Origin: Myxococcales bacterium
GTDB lineage: Bacteria > Myxococcota_A > Bradymonadia > UBA7976 > UBA1532
Length of the DNA stretch: 64,000 bases
Reading direction: 5' to 3'
Assembly: GCA_020633435.1 (NCBI GenBank)
Contig: JACKDP010000013.1
Location: 1-64,000 of the forward strand
The notes beneath the pieces are model-generated. The model was not told where the DNA came from and ran no database searches. It saw only the letters and a program-made list of their open reading frames with translations. The position numbers were made by a program, and so were the translations under genes. Positions 58,038-64,000 of this stretch are shown piece after piece (position 1 is the stretch's first letter; each line of letters starts with the position of its first letter).

Positions 58038-58541
58038 CTACCGGCGGATGAAGCGCGTCGCGCGGCCGTCGGGGGTGGTGAGCCGCACGGCGTCCCCCTC
58101 GAAGGCCAGATCCAGGCGCTCCTCGCGGGGGGACTCCTCGGCCCGGGCCGTCGTGACGCGCAGCTCCAGGCCCTCGCTGGTGGGCAGGATCTTGTAGGTG
58201 CCCGTCCGCTCCTCCGAGCCCTGGCGCAGCGTGACGTCGCCCGTGGCCGTGAAGGTGATGGACAGCTTGTCGAGCAGCCCCCGGGCCAGCTCGATGGCCT
58301 CGAGCTGCTGGGGGCGCGGCAGCTTCAACAGCTCGGGATCCGTGGCGATCTGGGCGAGATCGGCCTTCCAGGTGCCGGCCAGCCGGGTGGCGGGATCAGC
58401 CGTCGGCGCCGCCGAGGCCGGGGCCGCGGCGGAGGCCGGCGCGCTGCGCAGCGTGGGCTCGGCCGGGGGCGGCGTCGTCGCGGCGTCCCGGCAGCCGCCA
58501 GCGGCGAGGAGCAGGGCAGTGAGGGCGAGGGCGCGGGCCAT
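58038..58541 (-). CDS. Small lipoprotein, lipocalin-like
   Basis: A 167-residue product with a lipobox (LTALLLAAGGC) and an Ala/Pro spacer. The domain opens LAGTWKADLAQI and continues SITFTATGDVTLRQGS, GTYKILPTSEGLELRV, RLDLAFEGDAVRLTTPDG. The GTW start and strand pattern resemble small lipocalin-like domains. It is followed 24 bases upstream on the same strand by the kinase gene, so it may be co-transcribed with it. Confidence 0.7.
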   Translation of the reverse strand: MARALALTALLLAAGGCRDAATTPPPAEPTLRSAPASAAAPASAAPTADPATRLAGTWKADLAQIATDPELLKLPRPQQLEAIELARGLLDKLSITFTATGDVTLRQGSEERTGTYKILPTSEGLELRVTTARAEESPREERLDLAFEGDAVRLTTPDGRATRFIRR

Positions 58542-58565
58542 GGGATCCTCCAGTCGGGCGGGCGC

Positions 58566-60272
58566 TCAGTAGCGCCCCAGGGTCGGGGTCGGGCCCCGGC
58601 GCGGGAAGAGGAAGCGCAGGGCGGCGTCGCGGCGCTGGCCGTAGAGGGCCTTGCGCGCGGGCGTCCGCAAGCTGCGCTCCTGCTTCAAGAGGGCCTCCAG
58701 CTCGGCGGGGGCCTCGGCGTCGCCCGCCTGGATGCGGGCGACGAGGGCCGCCAGGAGGTCGGCGGGGGCGCTCTCCGGGGCGGCGGACGCGGGGGCGGCG
58801 GACTCGGGCGCGGCGGACTCGGGCGCTGCGGACTCGGGCGCGGCGGACTCGGGCGCGGCGGACTCGGGCGCCGCAGACTCAGGCGCTGCAGACTCGGGCG
58901 CCGCGGACTCGGGCGCCGCCGACTCAGGGGCGGCCGACTCGGGCGCCGCGGACTCAGGCGCAGCGGACTCAGGGGCCGCGGACTCGGGGGCCGCGGACTC
59001 GGGGGCCGCCAGGATCGGGTTCGCGTCGGGCGCCGCCGCGTCCGGTCGGGCCGCGTCTGGCTTCGCCGCGTCTGGCTTCGCGGCGTCCGGCCGGGCCGCG
59101 TCCGCCCTCGCAGCCACCCCGGCGTCCGGGCGACCGCCCGCCAGAATCGCTGTCGAATCAGGGACTTGCGGCCCACTCCCCTGAGCCAGCCAGATCACCA
59201 CCCCGGCCGCCAGCGCCGCCGCGGCGAGGCCCGCCAGGAGGATGAGGCCGAGCGGCCGGGCCGGCGGCTCCTCCAGGCCCTCGCCCGCCGCGAGCGCGTC
59301 GATGGACTGCCGCAGCGCCTCGGCCATCTCGGCCGCGTTCTGGAACCGCGCCGCCGTCGTCTTCTCCAGCGCCCGCATCACCGCCCGCTCCAGCACGACC
59401 GGCAGCCCCAGGTCGGGGTCGAGGGCCGGCGGGGCCTGGGTGGTGTGGGCCTGGAAGAGCGCGATGGGCTTGCCCTGGAAGGGCGTGCGGCCGGCCAGCA
59501 TCCGGTAGAGCAGCACGCCCACGGCGTACAGATCGCTCTGCGGGCCGGGGTTCTTGTGCCACTGCTCGGGCGCCATGTACGCCGGGGTGCCGACGATGAC
59601 GCCGGCGGCCGTCTCGAGCGCCGGATCCCCCGCCATGTCCGCGGCGTCCGCGTGGCTCATCTTCGTGATGCCGAAGTCGAGCACCTTCACGCGGTCCTCG
59701 CCCATGGCGGTGCGGGCCAGCATCACGTTCTCGGGCTTGATGTCGCGGTGCACCAGGCCGAGCTCGTGGGCCTCGGCCAGGGCCTCCAGGATCTGCAGCG
59801 CGATGCCCGCCGCCCGGGCCGGGGGCAGGCGGCCCTCCCGCGTCAGGACGGCGAAGAGCGTCTCCCCCGCCACCAGCTCCATGACCATGAAGAGGGTGCC
59901 GCGATCCTCGCCGTAGTCGTGCAGCGAGACGGAGCGGTCGCCGCGCAGCCGCCCGATGGCCTTGGCCTCGCGGAAGAAGCGCGCCCGGACCTGCTCCAGA
60001 TCGCCGTCGGCCTGGGCGCGGATGACCTTGACGGCCACGGGCCGCTGCACCGGCACCTGGATGGCGCGGTAGACGGCGCCGAAGCCGCCCTCCCCGATGA
60101 CATCCACGACCAGGTACTTGTCGGCGAGGGCCGTCCCCAGCAGCGGGTCATCCGGCCAGCGCGCCAGGACGGCGGGGTCGAGCATGGCCTGCCCGTCCCG
60201 GGGGCACCGCAGCTCCGGGCCCTCCCAGGCGCAGGTGCGGCAGCGTCGAAGTGCCTGGGTTTGCTGGGTCAA
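58566..60272 (-). CDS. Ser/Thr protein kinase with N-terminal zinc-ribbon-like segment and Ala/Pro/Glu/Ser repeat tail
   Basis: The TTG at 60272 gives a 568-residue product. Residues 8-28 hold CRTCAWEGPELRCPRDG, a rubredoxin-like knuckle. The kinase domain follows: GEGGFG at 60-65, VAVKV lysine at 82, HRDIKPEN at 175-182, DFGITK from 199, then YMAPEQ. A membrane helix (LILLAGLAAAALAAGVVIWL) ends the cytoplasmic part. Outside lie an Asp-Ala linker, about 14 copies of PESAA and a short conserved C-terminal domain. The HRDIKPEN and zinc segment differ from the PEGA kinase at 1575, so they are separate lineages. Confidence 0.88.
   Translation of the reverse strand: MTQQTQALRRCRTCAWEGPELRCPRDGQAMLDPAVLARWPDDPLLGTALADKYLVVDVIGEGGFGAVYRAIQVPVQRPVAVKVIRAQADGDLEQVRARFFREAKAIGRLRGDRSVSLHDYGEDRGTLFMVMELVAGETLFAVLTREGRLPPARAAGIALQILEALAEAHELGLVHRDIKPENVMLARTAMGEDRVKVLDFGITKMSHADAADMAGDPALETAAGVIVGTPAYMAPEQWHKNPGPQSDLYAVGVLLYRMLAGRTPFQGKPIALFQAHTTQAPPALDPDLGLPVVLERAVMRALEKTTAARFQNAAEMAEALRQSIDALAAGEGLEEPPARPLGLILLAGLAAAALAAGVVIWLAQGSGPQVPDSTAILAGGRPDAGVAARADAARPDAAKPDAAKPDAARPDAAAPDANPILAAPESAAPESAAPESAAPESAAPESAAPESAAPESAAPESAAPESAAPESAAPESAAPESAAPESAAPESAAPASAAPESAPADLLAALVARIQAGDAEAPAELEALLKQERSLRTPARKALYGQRRDAALRFLFPRRGPTPTLGRY
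58771..59010 (-). repeat. 15-bp repeat array encoding (PESAA)n
   Basis: About 14 perfect or near-perfect units encode Pro-Glu-Ser-Ala-Ala with only third-position changes, and the ends degrade to PASAA and PESAP. The reading frame is unbroken here, unlike the linkers at 2720, 15010 and 61940. Confidence 0.85.
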
Positions 60273-60383
60273 GGGCCACCGCTCTACCGATCCTGCGCAT
60301 GATAGACGTCACCCTGGCCGAGGCCAAGCGTGCCGCGGCCCCCCGGCCGCGGTAGAGTTGCCGGCGCACCGGGGAGATCCGCC

Positions 60384-62079
60384 ATGCCCAGCTCTCGCGT
60401 CGTCCTCCTGGCCCTCGCCGCCGCCCTCGGCGCCTGCGAGGCCCCCTCCCCCTTCCCGCCCGCGCCGGTGGACGTCCTGCGCGCCCCCGTGGCCGTGCCG
60501 GGGAGCTGGGCCCCGCCCGCCGCCGTCCTCGCCCGGGGCGACGCCCAGGTGGTCCGCCGCGACGGCTCCCCCCGCATCGCCGACGGGGGCCGCTGCGCCA
60601 GCGACAACCCGTGGGCCTGCTCGTGCGTCCACCCGGCCTGCTCGGCGGGCCTGCCCGGCACCCTCGAGTTCGCCGCCTACCTGCGCCGGCGCTTCCCCCA
60701 GATCACCAGCGCCGGCGGCTTCGAGTGCTGCCGGCAAAACACCGGTGATACCGCGTACTTGAGCGTGCACAGCATCGGCCGGGCCATCGACCTGATGATC
60801 CCCACCGTGGGGGGCGACGCCGACAACACCGCCGGGGACGAGGTGGCCAACTGGCTGGTGGAGCACGCGGGCGAGATCGGCGTGCAGATCATCGTCTGGG
60901 ACCGCGCGTCCTGGAACGGCTCCCGGGCGCCGGGCACCCGCATCCGGCCGTACGGCGGCCCCATCCCCCACATCGATCACCTGCACGTCGAGCTGAACCT
61001 GGACGGCGCCAACCGCCGCACGCCCTTCTTCCAGGGGCGCGACCCCGACGCCCCGGCGCGCTGCGAGCCGGCTTGCGATGGCACCGTCGTCGTCAACGCC
61101 GACTGCGACCGGGGGGACTGCGCGGCCTTCGGGGTGACCTGCATCGCCGATCCGGCCCCCCGCTGCGTCATCCCCGAGTGCCCGGCCCGCGGCGAGGGGG
61201 CCATCTGCCTGGACGAGCACCTGCTGCTGCGCTGCCGCGACGGCCTGCCCGACGGCGAGGCCGGCGACTGCGGGGCGTTCGGATCGTGGTGCTCGGCGGT
61301 GGGGCTGCCCGCCGGCCAGGCCCGGTGCGTGTTGAGCCTCTGCGTGCCGGGGCCGGACGCCGTCCCCACGGCCCACCGGCAGTGCCACATCCGGCCGGGC
61401 TACCTGCTCGACTGCCGCGACGACGGGCGCGCCGACGAGGTGGCCTGCGCGCCGGGGGAGATCTGCCGCGCCACCGACGACGGCGCCGCCTGCGGCCCGC
61501 CCGAGCCCGCCTGCCCCGTGCCGGCCACCATCCCGCCCCATGACGACCGCACCGTCTGCCTGGCCACGGGCGAGGTGGGCCGGTGCTTCAACGGCAACGT
61601 CTACAGCCGCGACGCCTGCGAGCCCGGCCTGGTCTGCACCGACGCCGACGGCCCCGCCCGGTGCGCGCTGCCGGCCTGCCTCGATCCGGGCGACGCCGAC
61701 CGGCGCGTCTGCCTGGACGCCCACACCGTCGTCCGCTGCGACGCCTTCGGCGCGGCCGCCGATCGCCAGCCCTGCCCCGACGGGAGCGCCTGCGAGGACG
61801 ACGGCCTGCACGCCCGCTGCGTGGGGCCGGACGTGCCGCTCCCCGACGCCGGCATCGCGGCCGACGCCACCCACGCCGCCGCCGACGCCGCCCCGCCCGC
61901 CATCGACGCCGCCCCGCCGGTCGACGCCGCCCAGCCGACGCCCAGCCCGACGCGGCCCCCCGACCAGCGCCCGCAGCGCCAGCGCCCAGGGCGGCTGCCA
62001 GGCCGCGCCCGGCGGCGGTGGCCCGTGGTGGCTGGCCCTGGCGGCGGTGGCCGTCATCCGTCGAAGGCGCCGGATCTAA
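60384..62079 (+). CDS. Cys-rich M15-type peptidase lipoprotein with MYXO-CTERM tail; frame broken near the 3' end
   Basis: The ATG at 60384 behind GGGGAG gives a lipoprotein signal (VVLLALAAALGAC). An M15-like D,D-carboxypeptidase domain follows, with YLSVHSIGRAIDLMIP (SxHxxGxAxD) and IPHIDHLHVELN (HxH), the three zinc ligands. About 280 residues of Cys-rich units come next (LLRCRDGLPDGEAGDC, LLDCRDDGRADEVAC). In the Asp/Ala linker the frame shifts twice between about 61935 and 62000. The resulting frame encodes QGGCQAAPGGGGPWWLALAA then VAVIRRRRRI, a MYXO-CTERM anchor, ending at 62079. The original frame would run on into sequence antisense to the next gene. The protein would have both lipid and C-terminal anchors. 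Confidence 0.8.
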
Positions 62080-62091
62080 AGGGGAAAGCAG

Positions 62092-63021
62092 CTATCCTCG
62101 CCGCACGACGCAGGGCTTGCCCTGGTCGCGGCACCACGCCCGCACCGGGGCCTCCAGCGCCGCCGGCACCACGAAGCGGCGCTCTCGGCTGACCTTGAAG
62201 CCGTAGCGCGACCGGGCCGCCCAGAGCGGGGCGCTGGCCTCGGCGAAGGGGTCGCCGTCGTGGTCCGCGGCCAGGTCGGTGGCCGCGAGCTCCAGGGTGC
62301 AGCAGAGCGCCGCGCGCTCGCCCGGGGTGCCCAGCTCGGCCCACGCGGCCGGCCAGGTCTCCGCGGCGTCGGCCCAGACCGGCCCGACGACGCCGCGCTC
62401 CAGCCGCTCGATGGTGAGGCCGGGCTGGTCGGCCAGGGCCACCCACAGGAGCTCCACGTCCAGGCGGGCCTGGCGGAAGACGAGGTCGCGCAGGGGCGCC
62501 GTCGCCGTGGCCACGTCGGCGTCGAGCTGCACCAGCCCCTTCGCCCCGGCCTGGGTGGCCGCCATCGTCACCCGCACGAAGCGGCCGCTGGTCTCCAGCT
62601 TGTCGAGGACGAGCAGCAGCGACGCCTCGTCCCCGTCCACGCGGCGCACCCGGGCGTCCACGGCCACCAGCGGGGCCAGAGGCCGGTCGACCAGCGCGCG
62701 GGCGTACCGGCGCCGGGCGAGCTGGCGGTGATCGATGGGCAGGCCGCGGGTCTCGGCGCGGGCCGCCAGGGTGGCCTCGTCCTCGAGCGTGGCCAGGGCC
62801 TCGGCGGCGAGGCTCTGGTCGCTCACCACCTGCTGCCAGTGCACGAAGCCGGGCAGGCCCGAGCCCGGGTCGAGCTCAAAGGGCGGCGCCAGCCCGCCGT
62901 GCACCGCGGGCGCCATGGCCTCGAGGTGGCTGGCGATGCGCCGGACGTCGGGCCACTGCTGACCGAGGCGGGCCCCCCGCAAGAGGTGCGACGTGACCGA
63001 GAGCCATGCATCCTTGTCCAT
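62092..63021 (-). CDS. Conserved-looking protein of unknown function
   Basis: The ATG at 63021 opens a 309-residue product without signal peptide or membrane helices. An N-terminal helical region (LSVTSHLLRGARLGQQWPD) and two alpha/beta parts (LAPLVAVDARVRRVDGDEA, LVFRQARLDVELLWVALADQ) give no recognisable motif. Two adjacent cysteines (ALCCTLELAA) are notable. It converges with the peptidase and diverges from pqiA with an 81-base gap. Function unknown. Confidence 0.65.
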   Translation of the reverse strand: MDKDAWLSVTSHLLRGARLGQQWPDVRRIASHLEAMAPAVHGGLAPPFELDPGSGLPGFVHWQQVVSDQSLAAEALATLEDEATLAARAETRGLPIDHRQLARRRYARALVDRPLAPLVAVDARVRRVDGDEASLLLVLDKLETSGRFVRVTMAATQAGAKGLVQLDADVATATAPLRDLVFRQARLDVELLWVALADQPGLTIERLERGVVGPVWADAAETWPAAWAELGTPGERAALCCTLELAATDLAADHDGDPFAEASAPLWAARSRYGFKVSRERRFVVPAALEAPVRAWCRDQGKPCVVRRG

Positions 63022-63102
63022 GGGCGCAGTCTTCCCCAGGTGGAGGGCGGGGTCCAGGGGAGCCAAACAAGACGGCCCACGGGAAAGGTGCTAGACGGCA
63101 GT

Positions 63103-63720
63103 ATGCGTGGGAGCCACCTCATCGCCTGCCATGACTGCGATCTGCTGCAGCAGGTGCCCACGGTGCCGGCGGGCGGCGCGGCGCGCTGTGGCCGCTGCGA
63201 CGCCGTGCTCACGCGCGTCATCCCCCGCACCTTCGAGCGCACCGCCGCCCTCGGGCTGGCGGCCCTCATCCTGCTCATCGTCGCCAACGTTTTTCCCTTG
63301 CTGACGCTGGAGATCCAGGGGCGGCTGACCCATATGAGCATCGTGGCCGGGGCGTGGAACCTGTGGCTGCAAGGGGCCGACTGGCTGGCCGGGCTCGTCT
63401 TCGTGACGACGCTCATCGCCCCGGCGCTGCATGTGGGCCTGCTGCTCTGGGTGGTGCTGCCGCTGGCCGGTGGGCGCCGCGGGCCGGCGGGCGCGCGGGC
63501 CTTCCGCTGGCTGCAGTCCATCCGGCCCTGGAGCATGGCCGAGGTGTTCATGCTGGGGGTCCTCGTCTCGATGGTGAAGCTGGCCGACCTGGCCGTCATC
63601 GTGCCGGGCATCGCCCTGTGGGCCTTCGCGGCGCTCATCCCGGTGCTGGCCGCCTCCATGGTGACGCTGGACGCCGAGGAGACGTGGCGGACGCTGGCCC
63701 CGGAGGTGCCGGAGCCATGA
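63103..63720 (+). CDS. pqiA: PqiA-family membrane protein
   Basis: A 205-residue protein with an N-terminal zinc-ribbon (CHDCDLLQQVP and CGRCDAVL) and four membrane helices, the PqiA half-domain. ALILLIVANVFPLLTLEIQG is its characteristic first helix with the NxxP element. Classical PqiA has two such halves in one chain; here they are encoded by two overlapping genes. PqiA works with the MCE-domain protein PqiB in lipid transfer between membranes. PqiB is presumably downstream of the window. Confidence 0.85.
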   Translation: MRGSHLIACHDCDLLQQVPTVPAGGAARCGRCDAVLTRVIPRTFERTAALGLAALILLIVANVFPLLTLEIQGRLTHMSIVAGAWNLWLQGADWLAGLVFVTTLIAPALHVGLLLWVVLPLAGGRRGPAGARAFRWLQSIRPWSMAEVFMLGVLVSMVKLADLAVIVPGIALWAFAALIPVLAASMVTLDAEETWRTLAPEVPEP

Positions 63721-64000
63721 CGATGGCCATCGAGCGGCACCTGGCCACCTGCCACGCCTGCGGGCTGCTGCAGCGGCTCCCGGCGGGGCCCGGCCACCCG
63801 CGGGCGGCGTGCCCCCGCTGCGGCGCCGACGTGCACGCCCGCAAGACGAACAGCCTGCAGCGCACCTGGGCCCTGGTGGTGGCGTCCGTCCTGCTCTTCC
63901 TGCCGGCCAACCTGCTGCCCATCATGGAGGTCACCACCCTGGGCACGCCCCAGGCCGACACCATCATGAGCGGCGTGGTGCACCTGCTGGAGCACGGCTC
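63717..64000 (+). CDS. pqiA: PqiA-family membrane protein, second half (partial)
   Basis: The ATG at 63717 overlaps the first pqiA stop (ATGA). The visible 94 residues repeat the family pattern: CHACGLLQRLP and CPRCGADVHA form the zinc ribbon, and ALVVASVLLFLPANLLPIME starts the membrane part. The gene runs off the window. With its partner it makes a split version of the normally single-chain protein. Confidence 0.82.
   Translation, partial: MTMAIERHLATCHACGLLQRLPAGPGHPRAACPRCGADVHARKTNSLQRTWALVVASVLLFLPANLLPIMEVTTLGTPQADTIMSGVVHLLEHG

Overview
The window is very GC-rich DNA, visibly above 70 % over most of its length, packed with genes that often overlap by four bases (ATGA, GTGA or TTGA). 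The gene content points to a member of the Myxococcota or a close deltaproteobacterial relative. Pointers include a DUF1592/DUF1552 pair, many lipoproteins with Asp-Ala-Pro linkers after the lipobox, eukaryotic-type Ser/Thr kinases with PEGA or Ala/Pro tails, MopE-type and thrombospondin type-3 repeats, and C-terminal Cys-TM-Arg (MYXO-CTERM) anchors. This is inferred from family content; no rRNA or tRNA gene was seen.

Layout. 1-11 kb: cinA, a PEGA-type kinase with a broken reading frame, an exported lipoprotein, a GT-C glycosyltransferase coupled to prepilin peptidase, and a sensor histidine kinase that converges into the peptidase gene. 11-18.4 kb: a tight plus-strand operon (DUF1592, DUF1552, three exported lipoproteins including a phospholipase D-like one, and a lipoprotein rhodanese). 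18.4-22.8 kb: a CHAT protease/NB-ARC/TPR protein translationally coupled to a calcineurin-like phosphoesterase. 22.9-33.2 kb: two lipoproteins, an AraC/GyrI regulator, a TRADD-N-associated-type membrane protein, then minus-strand PLD, esterase-CBM20, lipase, acyltransferase and membrane genes. 33.3-37.5 kb: two paralogous Cys-rich beta-propeller lipoproteins and a small membrane protein.

37.5-42.9 kb is an island of visibly lower GC with a tandem array of three formylglycine-generating-enzyme-like lipoproteins plus a truncated fourth copy, and small exported proteins. 42.9-48.1 kb is a minus-strand outer-membrane operon (FadL-like channel, lipoprotein, VTT/DedA-like protein, beta-barrel, C-terminally anchored protein). 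48.2-54.2 kb is one giant repeat lipoprotein. 54.4-64 kb holds an M48 protease operon, further lipoproteins, a second Ser/Thr kinase, an M15-type peptidase with a MYXO-CTERM tail, and two overlapping pqiA-like genes, the last cut by the window end.

The common theme is the cell surface: about two dozen predicted lipoproteins, two channels or barrels, envelope enzymes and signalling kinases. The most system-like items are the CHAT-STAND plus phosphoesterase pair, the TRADD-N-associated-type membrane protein a few kilobases away, and the FGE-like tandem array. Three genes lose their frame inside Ala/Pro/Asp-rich linkers. I cannot tell from the sequence alone whether these are assembly deletions or real mutations.
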